Source: Planctomycetales bacterium
Lineage (GTDB): Bacteria > Planctomycetota > Planctomycetia > Planctomycetales > Planctomycetaceae
Reading direction: 5' to 3'
DNA: 36,343 nt
NCBI GenBank assembly: GCA_016235885.1
Contig: JACRIH010000446.1
Span: 1-36,343 of the forward strand
Positions 24,884 to 33,347 of this stretch are shown in pieces (the first letter of the stretch is position 1; each line of letters opens with the position of its first letter). A model generated the notes under the pieces. That model was not told where the DNA came from. It made no database searches and saw only the letters and a program-made list of their open reading frames with translations. Made by a program: the position numbers and the translations under genes.

Positions 24884-25930
24884 TTATCCGCTTTGCACTT
24901 CACGTTCGCGATCCGCACCGGTGAGCGGCAACTCGGTCCAAGCCGCTTGCCGCGCGTGAGACGCGTGACAGGCGATGATGACTTCCAGCGTCCGCAGCGA
25001 TTCCTCGGCCGAGCAGCAGACGGGCGTCCCGTCATCCAACCAGGCGACGATCTCGCGGACGGTTTGATCCATCGGGTTTCCCGCGCTGGCAGGCGCATTG
25101 GGCAACGTCTCACGCTGACCGGACCAGAATTCGATTTCGGCAATACCGCCGCCGATGCATGCCCGACCCAACGTTCCCTGCACGACGACTTCCGCCGGGC
25201 CGGTGGGATTGTCGGGAGCATGCACGTGCCCGATCAAGCCGGCGTCGAATCGGAGCACGGCCCAACCGCCAGGATCGCGGAACTCGGGACCACGGCAATC
25301 GGGGCGACCGGTTGAATCCAGCGTCGCGGAAACCGCTCGGACGTGGCGGCCCGTGAGCATCATCGCCGCGTCAATGAAGTGCGTGCCGACATTGCCCAGC
25401 CGCCCGCTGCCCCATTGCAACCAGATTCCGGTCAGCTCTCCCAATTCACCCGCCGCGATTTTTACCGCGAGCTGCCGAAAATGCGGATGGAATCGCCGAT
25501 TGTGATTGATGACCAGCAGACTGCCGGAGGCCTGACACGCCGCGATCATGCGCTCGGCATCGGCCAGTCGCGTGGCGATCGGCTTCTCGCAAAGGATCGC
25601 GCGGACGCCGGTCTCGGCACAGGCCACGACCAGCTCCGCGTGACTCGGCGCGAACGACGCGACGCTGACCACTTCGAGCTGCTCGGTCGCGAGCATCTGT
25701 CGCCAATCGTCGTAGGTCCGCGCCCCCGTCCGTTGCGCGAACCGCTCACGTCGCCCGGCGTCACGGCTGCTCCCAGCCATCAGTTGCACACGCGGATGAT
25801 TCGAGAGCGCCTCGCGGTGGTTCCCATTCAGATCGACGAGTCGCTGGCCCACACGATCCCCAGAAACTTGATCACCGCCGCCGATGAATCCCAGCCCGAT
25901 GATCCCCGCGCGATATGTTGGTTCGTTCAT
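24884..25930 (-). CDS. Gfo/Idh/MocA-family oxidoreductase
   Basis: This 348-residue NAD(P)-dependent oxidoreductase acts on sugars or polyols. The N-terminal Rossmann domain opens GIIGLGFIGGG and carries the family's CEKPIA motif near residue 115; the second domain has GNVGTHFID, where the family's catalytic His lies. A loop of about 20 residues after the glycine motif (GDRVGQRLVDLNGNHREAL) is longer than in typical members. It is followed after 21 bp by DHDPS-family gene B, and both are divergent from the MFS gene across a palindrome. There is no Tat signal, unlike many planctomycete paralogues, so it is probably cytoplasmic. Substrate not determinable; a sugar or inositol-like compound is usual. 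Confidence 0.88.
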   Translation of the reverse strand: MNEPTYRAGIIGLGFIGGGDQVSGDRVGQRLVDLNGNHREALSNHPRVQLMAGSSRDAGRRERFAQRTGARTYDDWRQMLATEQLEVVSVASFAPSHAELVVACAETGVRAILCEKPIATRLADAERMIAACQASGSLLVINHNRRFHPHFRQLAVKIAAGELGELTGIWLQWGSGRLGNVGTHFIDAAMMLTGRHVRAVSATLDSTGRPDCRGPEFRDPGGWAVLRFDAGLIGHVHAPDNPTGPAEVVVQGTLGRACIGGGIAEIEFWSGQRETLPNAPASAGNPMDQTVREIVAWLDDGTPVCCSAEESLRTLEVIIACHASHARQAAWTELPLTGADREREVQSG

Positions 25931-25942
25931 CGGAAACTCTCA

Positions 25943-26019
25943 GGCGAGCCGGGTGGCGTCAGCCCTCGGACTCTTTCGCCAATCACACAGGTCCGGGGGC
26001 TGACGCCACCCGGCTCGCC
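25943..26019. repeat. Palindrome in a divergent intergenic region
   Basis: The 29-bp arms (25943-25971 and 25991-26019), GGCGAGCCGGGTGGCGTCAG and its complement, are nearly perfect inverted copies around a 19-bp loop. It lies 13 bp upstream of the oxidoreductase start and 108 bp before the MFS start. A 5' position argues against a simple terminator role here. Confidence 0.75.
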
Positions 26020-26126
26020 GACTTCTGTCTGGCGAGTCTGATTATCTTTCGCTGCAATCTTTTTGCCAGTGGCCTACCTGTTCTCAAACGGTGCTGTTAG
26101 AAAGTCTGGCCGACCCAAGGTGCCGC

Positions 26127-27446
26127 ATGTCCGATTCCGCCAAGACTCCCACGAATCCCGATGTCTCGTCGGCGGAAGATGATTGTCCGTTGTCCGCACG
26201 GCAGCAGTCTCGCAACATCCTCTGCTTTGCCGGCTTTTGGTGCCTGTATTATCTGACGGCGCCCGTGACGTACATCGGCGTGACGCATGCCAATTTGCTG
26301 AAGGCTTTGGACAACACCGAAACCGTCGCCAACTTGCCGCACGCGGTCTATCAATGGCTGACCGCGCTGCCGATCCTGGTGGCCTGGTTTTTTCCGCAGC
26401 CGAAAATGCTCAAGCCGCTGCTTGTGATTCCGCTGATCTTGATGGCGAGTATCACCGGCGTGGTGGCGTTGTCGATCTGGCTGGGTCTGTCGGCTCGCAT
26501 TGTGACGATCGTGGTCATCGCGCATGGAGCGGTGTTCGGCGCGAGCAACGGCGTGCTGCTGACGACTCTGTGGGAAGTGTTGCGCCGCGGCGTCTCAACT
26601 GCACGGCGCGGACAGGTGTTGGGGCTGACGTTCGGAGTCGGGCCACTTCTCGCCTGCGTGGGATCGCTAGCGCAAAAGGCACTGTTTGAGAAGTCGCCGA
26701 TCGACGGTCTCTCGCTGGGGATTCAGTTTCCCGACAACTATCTGGTGCTGTTTGCGGCCGCGGCTCCGCTGGTCTTGCTGGAGACACTCGTCGCGGCGTC
26801 GTTCATCGTGCCGCTACCGACCGACGAGCCGTCGAACCAATCTCGCCTGGCCGAGATCGCCAGTGGCCTGCGGCAGTTCTTCACGTTCCGTCCGTTGCTC
26901 ATCGGAGCAGTCGCCTACTTTCTGGTGTCGTCCGGCGGAAGCGCGATCCTGGACAACGTGTCGCTGCACGCGAAAGACGTGCTGGGCGAAACGACCGCCA
27001 GCACGATGGGTTCGCAGAACTTTCTGCGGTTCGGATTCAAGGCGGTCGCCGGCGTGTTGCTGGGCTGGCTGCTGCTCAAGACGCACCCGAAAGTCCTGCT
27101 GCTGACGACGACGTCCATCCTGTTGATCGGCATGGGCTGGACGCTGAATTCTTCGGGGCAGTGGTATCTCATCAGCTTCGGCTTGCTGGGCGCGGGCGAG
27201 TTGTACGGCGTGTACTTTCCCAACTACATCGCCACGTCGTCCGCGAAGTCGCAAGTGCGAGTAAACATCGCATACTTGAATTTGCTCGGCTCGCTTGTCG
27301 GCTTTGCGTCGGTGATGTTCGGTCAGATCTCTGATCGCTTCGACCGGATCGCGAGTTTCCACGCGGCCACGGGAGTCTTGATTGTGGCGCTGATATTGAT
27401 CATTGTGGCCTTGCCCTCCCGGCCGACGCCGCGCGACGGCGCATGA
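26127..27446 (+). CDS. Major facilitator superfamily transporter
   Basis: This 439-residue membrane protein has about 12 hydrophobic segments in two halves, with a central loop near residues 235-250 (LPTDEPSNQS), as in the MFS fold. The first helix begins ILCFAGFWCLYYL, and several helices are rich in Gly, Ala and Leu. The start at 26127 is supported by AAGG upstream; an earlier in-frame GTG at 26091 lacks support and adds no helix. It is divergent from the oxidoreductase/DHDPS-B pair and upstream of the amidohydrolase, so it may import or export the pathway substrate. I could not assign a subfamily; the substrate is unknown. Confidence 0.85.
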   Translation: MSDSAKTPTNPDVSSAEDDCPLSARQQSRNILCFAGFWCLYYLTAPVTYIGVTHANLLKALDNTETVANLPHAVYQWLTALPILVAWFFPQPKMLKPLLVIPLILMASITGVVALSIWLGLSARIVTIVVIAHGAVFGASNGVLLTTLWEVLRRGVSTARRGQVLGLTFGVGPLLACVGSLAQKALFEKSPIDGLSLGIQFPDNYLVLFAAAAPLVLLETLVAASFIVPLPTDEPSNQSRLAEIASGLRQFFTFRPLLIGAVAYFLVSSGGSAILDNVSLHAKDVLGETTASTMGSQNFLRFGFKAVAGVLLGWLLLKTHPKVLLLTTTSILLIGMGWTLNSSGQWYLISFGLLGAGELYGVYFPNYIATSSAKSQVRVNIAYLNLLGSLVGFASVMFGQISDRFDRIASFHAATGVLIVALILIIVALPSRPTPRDGA

Positions 27447-27473
27447 CGGGTGCATCGTCGCATTTCCGAATCC

Positions 27474-27551
27474 CTGTAGCCCAGGCCCTCGTGGCCTGCA
27501 TGATCGGTTGAAATCGTCGAATTCTCCGAGCCACAAGTGCTCGAGCTACAG
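27474..27551. repeat. Palindromic repeat, copy 2 of a two-copy family
   Basis: The left arm CTGTAGCCCAGGCCCTCGTG (27474 on) pairs with the right arm GAGCCACAAGTGCTCGAGCT (27528 on). Comparing arm sequences shows it is inverted relative to the copy at 22799-22872. It occupies the gap between the MFS stop and the amidohydrolase start and overlaps an upstream in-frame extension of the latter, supporting the start at 27567. Confidence 0.75.
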
Positions 27552-27566
27552 GCAATCGAGGCTCCC

Positions 27567-28382
27567 ATGTCGCAGGAACTCATTCAGGCGATCGACGTGC
27601 ATGGCCATTTTGGTCTGTATCAATCCGCACGCCGTTCCATCGCCGACGAGTTTATGAGCGGCGATGAGCAGATCGTTGTCGAGCGCGCACGGCGGGCAAA
27701 CATTCGGCTCACGATCGTGTCGCCGCTCGAATCGCTGTTGCCGCGTGGTCAGGCCGATGCCGTCGTCGGAAACCGCCATGCCGCACAAATCGTCGCTGCG
27801 ACACCGGGGCTGTTGCAGTACGTCGTGATCGATCCGCGCCGCCCAGAAACCTATCAGCAGGCGGATGAGATGTTGCAACTGCCGACCTGTGTCGGGATCA
27901 AGATTCATCCCGAAGAGCACATCTATCCGATCCAAGACCACGGGGCGGCGATCTTCAATTTCGCCGCTCGGCAACGGGCGGTTGTCCTGTCGCACAGCAG
28001 CGAACAAAACAGCCTGGCTTCCGAACTGGTCGTCTTCGCGAATCAGTTTCCCGAAGTGCGGCTGATCCTGGCTCACATCGGCTGCGGCTGGGACGGCGAC
28101 TACACGCACCAGATTCGAGCCGTGCAGCAAAGCCGTCACGGCAATGTGTACGCCGACACGTCGAGCGCCCGGTCCATCACCCCCCATCTCATCGAATGGG
28201 CCGTGCGAGAGATCGGTGCCGATCGCGTGCTGTTTGGCACCGACACGCCGTTGTATCATGCCTCAATGCAGCGTGTGCGCATCGACCACGCTGATCTGAG
28301 TGACAGCGACAAGCGGTTGATTCTCCACAAAAATGCCGAACGTCTGTTTGGTCTCCCGGAGGTCGTCAAAAATGATCAGTGA
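27567..28382 (+). CDS. Amidohydrolase-2 family metal-dependent hydrolase
   Basis: This 271-residue TIM-barrel protein belongs to the amidohydrolase-2 superfamily (lactonases, decarboxylases and similar). Metal and catalytic motifs visible are DVHGHF near the N-terminus, VGIKIHPE, VLSHSSE, LAHIGCGWDGD and FGTDTPL near the C-terminus. The ATG at 27567 follows GAGG five bases upstream. The C-terminus overlaps the next gene by 11 bp, a mark of translational coupling. No signal peptide. Substrate not identified; a lactonase or decarboxylase role would fit a sugar-acid or aromatic pathway. Confidence 0.88.
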   Translation: MSQELIQAIDVHGHFGLYQSARRSIADEFMSGDEQIVVERARRANIRLTIVSPLESLLPRGQADAVVGNRHAAQIVAATPGLLQYVVIDPRRPETYQQADEMLQLPTCVGIKIHPEEHIYPIQDHGAAIFNFAARQRAVVLSHSSEQNSLASELVVFANQFPEVRLILAHIGCGWDGDYTHQIRAVQQSRHGNVYADTSSARSITPHLIEWAVREIGADRVLFGTDTPLYHASMQRVRIDHADLSDSDKRLILHKNAERLFGLPEVVKNDQ

Positions 28383-29964
28383 AAACGGCGGAGTGCCAAG
28401 TGGCATACGGAACCAATCAAGTTTCCCTTGGATCAGTCACACGCAGCGACTCGGCTGCGTGCTCGTCCTGTTGATGTCCGGTGTGCTGGCAGCCGAGGAC
28501 TGGCCGCAATTCCGTGGTCCGAATTGCAGTGGCATCTCCACGTCGAAGAAGCCGCTGCCAACCGAATTCTCCGCGACGGAGAACGTGGCCTGGTCGGCGG
28601 AAGTTGGCGACGGCATCGGTTCGGCGACGGTCGCAGCCGGTCGAGTTTTTGCCACGGGCATGGTGGGGTCCAAGCCGGAAGAACTGAAATTCGTCGTGTC
28701 GTGTTTCGAAGCCGCGACGGGAAAGCCGCTGTGGAAACGCGAGTTCGACCCCGGTCCAGAACCGATGCCGACCATCACCGATCCCAACAGTTACGCCTCG
28801 GCGACGCCGGCCGCTGATGCCGAACGAGTCTACGTTTATTTCACGCGACTCGGCTTGGCGGCACTGGATGCTCGCGACGGAAAAACCGTCTGGCTGCTCA
28901 AGTTGCCGGAGCCGTTCTTCATCTTCGATTGGGGAGCCGGCATGTCGCCGGTGTTGTTTGAGGATCTGGTGCTCTTCTGCCAGGACGACGATCTCAGCCC
29001 TGCGCTGTACGCGGTCAACCGCAAAACGGGCGAAGTGATTTGGAAGGACGATCGTAGTGATATGGCCGTCAGCTATTCCCATCCGGTCATCTGCGAGACC
29101 AAGCAGGGGCGAGAGATTGTCGTCGCCGGGACCGGCAAGTTGATTGGCTACGACCCGCGCAGCGGCAAGCGAAAATGGTCCGCCGAACTGTTCTGTCGCA
29201 ACATCAAGACGACTCCGGTGAGTCACGATGGAATCGTGTACGTCTCAGTCGAAAGCTTCGGCATCTCGTACCAATGGCGAGCCACCGCCGACACGAACGC
29301 CGACGGCAAGATCACTCGCGAAGAGATTCGTCTCAGCCGCAAGCAAAAAGACACGCCCATCCCGGAGGCGTTCTGGAAGAAGTTCGAGCGTGGCGACACA
29401 AACAAGGACGGGGTGCTCGAAGGAGACGAGATCGACAAGGCGTTCCTCGACCCGAAAAACCAAGGCGGGCTGCTGGCCAATGACGTTCAGGCCCGCGCGA
29501 AAGACGAAAAGGATTGGAAGAAGTTCGACGCGGAACTGCAAAAGGAAGCGTCGATCCAGGCCGTGCGAGGCGGTGGCGTCGGAGACGTGAGCCGCACGCA
29601 TCTCTTGTGGAAGCGCGTCAACAAAGCACCGGACCATGTGGTTTCGCCGCTGGTCGTCAACGATCGCATGCTGCTGATCAAAGGCGGCGGCATTTCGAGT
29701 TGCTTCACGACGGGAACCGCCGAACCCGTTTGGGAACGCCGCCGCATCGGCAACGAAGGGGGTTACCTCGCCTCGCCGGTTTACGGCGACGGTAAGATCT
29801 ACATCGCCGGGCAGAATGGCGTCGTCGTGGTCCTCAAGGACGGACCAGAACTCAACGTGCTCGCGAAAAACGATCTGGGCGAGGCCCTCATCGGCACTCC
29901 CGCCATCGCCGACGGTCATCTCTTCCTCCGCACTCGAACCAAATTGTTTTGCGTTGGCAAGTAG
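28372..29964 (+). CDS. PQQ-like beta-propeller protein with an EF-hand pair
   Basis: This 530-residue protein has a hydrophobic signal segment (about 23-40, LGCVLVLLMSGVLAAE) and blades of PQQ-like type: WPQFRGPN, A.TGK.LWK, DARDGKTVW, NRKTGEVIWKDD. Two textbook calcium EF-hand loops lie inside the propeller: DTNADGKITREE (about 308) and DTNKDGVLEGDE (about 342). The family is usually non-catalytic (a secreted or outer-membrane scaffold) or an alcohol dehydrogenase; no quinoprotein Cys pair or heme motif is seen here, so enzyme activity is not supported. The ATG at 28372 overlaps the amidohydrolase stop and has GGAGG upstream. A second PQQ-like gene follows 53 bp later. Confidence 0.9.
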   Translation: MISENGGVPSGIRNQSSFPWISHTQRLGCVLVLLMSGVLAAEDWPQFRGPNCSGISTSKKPLPTEFSATENVAWSAEVGDGIGSATVAAGRVFATGMVGSKPEELKFVVSCFEAATGKPLWKREFDPGPEPMPTITDPNSYASATPAADAERVYVYFTRLGLAALDARDGKTVWLLKLPEPFFIFDWGAGMSPVLFEDLVLFCQDDDLSPALYAVNRKTGEVIWKDDRSDMAVSYSHPVICETKQGREIVVAGTGKLIGYDPRSGKRKWSAELFCRNIKTTPVSHDGIVYVSVESFGISYQWRATADTNADGKITREEIRLSRKQKDTPIPEAFWKKFERGDTNKDGVLEGDEIDKAFLDPKNQGGLLANDVQARAKDEKDWKKFDAELQKEASIQAVRGGGVGDVSRTHLLWKRVNKAPDHVVSPLVVNDRMLLIKGGGISSCFTTGTAEPVWERRRIGNEGGYLASPVYGDGKIYIAGQNGVVVVLKDGPELNVLAKNDLGEALIGTPAIADGHLFLRTRTKLFCVGK

Positions 29965-30017
29965 TTCCCACGTGCAGCAGTCACCACACTCCAATTTCAG
30001 CAGGGGAGGTCGCTTTG

Positions 30018-31283
30018 ATGTTGATCCGAATCGTGATTCTGTGCCTGATCGCCGGTGTGACGTGTCCGGTGATGGCGGACAACTGGCCGGCGTGGCGCGG
30101 TGCGGACGGAACCGGGATCAGCCGCGAAGCCGGTCTGCCCGTGAAATGGAGCAGCATGGACAATATCCGCTGGAAGGTGCCGCTCGCCGAGCCGTGCAAT
30201 TCGACGCCCATCATTTGGGATGACCGGGTGTTTCTGACTCAGGGGTTGGACAAGGGCAAGCGGCGGGCGCTGATCGCGCTCGATCGAAAGACGGGCGAGA
30301 AATTGTGGCAGCAGGAAGTGACCTGTGGTGTGGAAGAGACCACACATCGACAGAACCCGCCGTGCAGTGCGTCTCCCGTGACCGACGGCAAGGCCGTGTA
30401 TGCGAACTTCGCGTCGGGTGGAATCCTTGCCTGCACGCTCGATGGCAGGCGGCTCTGGCATCGAGACCTCGGCCCGGTCCTCAGCCACTGGGGCAACGGC
30501 GGCAGCCCGGTTCTGTACGGCAAGCTGGTGATCGTGTTCCACGGACCGGGCACGCCGTCCATTCTTTTCGGCCTCGATCGCGAAACTGGAAAGACGGCGT
30601 GGACCTCGGAAGAGACGCCGATCAACAGTCCCGTCTTCGGCTCGTGGAGCACGCCGGTTGTCGTGCGAGCCGGCGATCGCGATGAGCTGGTCATGCCCCT
30701 GCCGGGCGAAAAGGTGAGCGGCATCGGCTTCTTCAAAGGCTACGACCCGGCCAATGGAAAAACGCTCTGGCAGATCGACGGCTTGGGCAACGAAGTCTAC
30801 GCGATGCCCATCCTTGGAGCCGGAGGTCGAGTGATCGTTGGGGTCTCCGGCCACAACGGCCCGACCGTGGCCATTCGCGCAGGTGGTTCGGGCAACGTCA
30901 CCGAATCGCACCGTCTGTGGCGCACCGAAACGAAGAACCCGCAGCGCGTCAGCAGCGGCATCATTCACGACGGTCATTTGTTCCTGGCCGACGCAACCGG
31001 GATTCTCCAGTGCCTCAAAGCGGAGACGGGAGAACTGGTCTTCCAAGAACGACTGGGGGGCAACCTGTGGGGATCGATTCTACTGGCCGACGGAAAGCTG
31101 TACGTCAGCAATCTGGAGGGTGACACGTACGTCGTGCGAGCGTCTCCGAAGTTCGAGCTCCTCGCCACGAACAGTGTGGGCGAGCCGACCTACGCCGCGC
31201 TCGCCCCGGCTCATGGGGAATTGTACCTGCGTACGCACGGGCATCTGTATTGCATCAGTGGCGGCTCTTCGGGAATCAAGTAA
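30018..31283 (+). CDS. PQQ-like beta-propeller protein
   Basis: This 421-residue protein has a signal peptide (LIRIVILCLIAGVTCPVMAD) and PQQ-like blades with WPAWRGADGTGIS, DRKTGEKLWQQE, DRETGKTAW and YDPANGKTLWQID. Unlike its upstream neighbour it lacks EF-hands. The ATG at 30018 has GGAGG eight bases upstream. It starts 53 bp after the previous gene and stops 26 bp before the M81 gene, so all four genes from 27567 probably form one transcript. Likely extracytoplasmic. No catalytic residues identified; scaffold or quinoprotein-like roles are open. Confidence 0.88.
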   Translation: MLIRIVILCLIAGVTCPVMADNWPAWRGADGTGISREAGLPVKWSSMDNIRWKVPLAEPCNSTPIIWDDRVFLTQGLDKGKRRALIALDRKTGEKLWQQEVTCGVEETTHRQNPPCSASPVTDGKAVYANFASGGILACTLDGRRLWHRDLGPVLSHWGNGGSPVLYGKLVIVFHGPGTPSILFGLDRETGKTAWTSEETPINSPVFGSWSTPVVVRAGDRDELVMPLPGEKVSGIGFFKGYDPANGKTLWQIDGLGNEVYAMPILGAGGRVIVGVSGHNGPTVAIRAGGSGNVTESHRLWRTETKNPQRVSSGIIHDGHLFLADATGILQCLKAETGELVFQERLGGNLWGSILLADGKLYVSNLEGDTYVVRASPKFELLATNSVGEPTYAALAPAHGELYLRTHGHLYCISGGSSGIK

Positions 31284-31309
31284 ACACATTGCGAACATGG
31301 GAGCGAATG

Positions 31310-32806
31310 ATGCGGATCGCCGTGGCAGAGATTGCACAAGAAACGGACTCGTTCAGTCCGATGGTTGCTGATCGGCGCGACTTCGAAGCGTACGGGCTGT
31401 TCTTTGGCGACGAGATTCTGGAGCGGATGCGTGGCGTCGGCCCCATCGGTGGATTCCTGGAGGTCGCTGCCGAACAGCCCGAAGCGGTGGATCTGCGGCC
31501 GATCGTTCGGGCGTGGGGGAGTGCCGGAGGAACGATCACGGCGGAGACGCTCGATTTTCTCACCGGGCGTTTGGTCACGGGACTGAAGCAGTCGCTGCCA
31601 CTCGATGCAGTATTCCTATCGTTGCATGGAGCCGCCGCGTCGGAGAAAGACGACGACGTGGAAGGGCACGTCTTGCAGGCCGTCCGCGAAGTCGTGGGCC
31701 GCGACATTCCGGTCGTGGTGGCGTTGGATCATCACGCCAACATTACGCGCCGGATGGTGGAGAGTGCGAACCTGCTGATCGGCCATGAAACTCAGCCGCA
31801 CGATCCACCCGCGACCGGACGGAAAGCAGCTCGGCTGCTGTTTCGGATGTTGCGGGGCGAAATAGGTCCGACCGTCCGATGGCGGAAGATTCCAATGATC
31901 ACGCCGCAGGATCAGTTCCTCACATCGGCGGGGCCGATGAAAGAATGGTTCGACTTGGCGCGGCAGATGGAACGCCGCAGCGGAGTGCTCGACGTGTCGC
32001 CGTATCCGATGCAGCCGTGGCTGGACGTCGCCGAAGGGGGCTGGTCGGTGATCGCTCACACGGAGAACGACGCCGAGTTGGCCGATTCGCTCGCGGACGA
32101 GATGGCCGACAAAGCCTGGGTCCTGCGCGAACAATTCTGGCGATCCGAACGTGTCGCCCCGGCCGAGGCGGTTCGTCAGGCGGAGGCCGCCGACCGCGGT
32201 TTGATCATTCTTTCAGACACAGGCGATTCGGTTTACGGCGGAGCACCCGGCGACAGCACGTGCATTCTCAGGGCGATGCTCGATCAACATATCACGAGCC
32301 TGGCCTTCGTGCCGATGGTTGATCCTGAAGCACTGCACTCCGCCATCGCCGCCGGAGTCGGTGCGAGCATCACGGTCGATCTGGGTGGCAAGCTCGACCA
32401 CGTCTTCAGTCAGCCCGTGAGAGCCACCGGCCGCGTCGCCGCTGTTTCCAAAGGGTTCACGGTTGATTTGCACGACCGGGGCGTTTGCGATCTGCGACAG
32501 ACGGCACTACTGGACGTCGGCTCGATTCGCATCGCCCTGCTGGATCACCGCAGCTTCGCCATCAACCATCCCGTGCTGTACACGCATCTCGGCTTGGACG
32601 TCGCCGATGCCAAAATGGTCGTCGTCAAGACGGCGAGCAACTTCCAATTCTTCAGCCGCTGGCGAAGTGGTTTGATCCGAGTCGATTCCCCCGGCACAAC
32701 GCAGTCGGACCTGACGGCGTTTCGCTGGCAGCGCATTCCGCGACCGACCTATCCGCTCGATGCGATCGCTGACTGGCGAAATAGTGGAGCTACAGAATGG
32801 AATTGA
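31310..32806 (+). CDS. M81-family (MlrC-like) metallopeptidase homologue
   Basis: This 498-residue protein opens MRIAVAEIAQETDSFSP, the pattern of M81/MlrC proteins (named from microcystin degradation). Likely metal-site motifs are LDHHANIT (about 140) and GHETQPHDPP (about 160). The C-terminal MlrC domain has DTGDSVYGGAPGDST. Length fits the family. Two ATGs (31307 and 31310) are possible; GGAG lies seven bases before the second, so 31310 is preferred. There is no signal peptide, so it is probably cytoplasmic. M81 homologues are widespread in bacteria that do not see microcystin, so the true substrate is probably a different amide or peptide. It is the last gene of the 27567-32806 transcript. 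Confidence 0.88.
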   Translation: MRIAVAEIAQETDSFSPMVADRRDFEAYGLFFGDEILERMRGVGPIGGFLEVAAEQPEAVDLRPIVRAWGSAGGTITAETLDFLTGRLVTGLKQSLPLDAVFLSLHGAAASEKDDDVEGHVLQAVREVVGRDIPVVVALDHHANITRRMVESANLLIGHETQPHDPPATGRKAARLLFRMLRGEIGPTVRWRKIPMITPQDQFLTSAGPMKEWFDLARQMERRSGVLDVSPYPMQPWLDVAEGGWSVIAHTENDAELADSLADEMADKAWVLREQFWRSERVAPAEAVRQAEAADRGLIILSDTGDSVYGGAPGDSTCILRAMLDQHITSLAFVPMVDPEALHSAIAAGVGASITVDLGGKLDHVFSQPVRATGRVAAVSKGFTVDLHDRGVCDLRQTALLDVGSIRIALLDHRSFAINHPVLYTHLGLDVADAKMVVVKTASNFQFFSRWRSGLIRVDSPGTTQSDLTAFRWQRIPRPTYPLDAIADWRNSGATEWN

Positions 32807-32820
32807 CACGCAGTCGCACT

Positions 32821-32850
32821 CGCCAGAGTGTGGGTTTCCACGTTCTGGCG
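32821..32850 (+). terminator. Hairpin after the M81 gene
   Basis: CGCCAGAGTGTGG and CCACGTTCTGGCG form a 13-base stem with two mismatches around a four-base loop, starting 15 bp after the stop. It lacks a clear T-run. Similar CGCCAGAACGTGG palindromes are common intergenic elements in this phylum, so it may be a repeat acting as a terminator. Confidence 0.6.
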
Positions 32851-32935
32851 AACTCGGAAGGGATCGTGAATGCGACTTGCTTGATTATTTTCGCGAGGCG
32901 AGGGTAGCACGCGCCCTGTCGTTCGGTGGCGTTGG

Positions 32936-33214
32936 TCACTTCTCATAATCTCGGCCCCCCATACGAAGGGCAGGCATCATGCGTTGGATCGCTTGGGCGT
33001 TGTCGTTCCGCGGCCAGTTGACGAAGTTCGGTTCCTCCAGCTCGAATTCCACCCGGCGCCGACGCAAGTCTTCCGAGTTGGCGGACAGAGTTGAGTGGCT
33101 GAAAAAATACACGCTGGCAGGGAATTTCGGCGTCGAATCATTCGTGTTCGGCGGCACGGCGCTGGTTCCGCTGGCGGAAGCGCTCGGGGTCGAGGTACCA
33201 GGGGTCACAACCAC
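32936..33214 (-). pseudogene. Orphan minus-strand ORF tail, unidentified
   Basis: A 92-residue frame ends with TGA at 32936. The open frame extends upstream past the nominal GTG start until a stop next to a dispersed palindrome. Codon third positions are GC-rich and the C-terminal half looks like real protein (ASVYFFSHSTLSANS, RRRVEFELEEPNFVNWPRND). No start with a ribosome site is seen. I do not recognise the family. It is most simply the 3' remnant of a gene whose 5' part was lost or replaced at the palindrome, but a short intact gene cannot be excluded. Confidence 0.35.
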
Positions 33215-33291
33215 TGACGTCCACTCGACAGGGTTGATTGCTGCAAGATCCGCTTCCAGTCCGTTCGCGGCGCGGTGGGTCGCTCCCGTAG

Positions 33292-33311
33292 GTCAGGCAC
33301 TCCAGCCTGAC
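33292..33311. repeat. Short palindrome between two broken genes
   Basis: GTCAGGC-ACTCCA-GCCTGAC is a perfect seven-base stem. It lies between the end of the truncated sigma factor (33348) and the orphan ORF tail. The word GTAGGTCAGGCACTCCAGCC resembles a dispersed repeat common in planctomycetes. Confidence 0.6.
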
Positions 33312-33347
33312 ATCGCCAGCCGTTTGCTCGACAACCCATTCCGCGAC

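Noticed and set aside
31310-32806. Microcystin degradation operon (mlr)
   Set aside because: Only the MlrC-like M81 gene is present, without mlrA, mlrB or mlrD. M81 homologues are common in bacteria that do not degrade microcystin.
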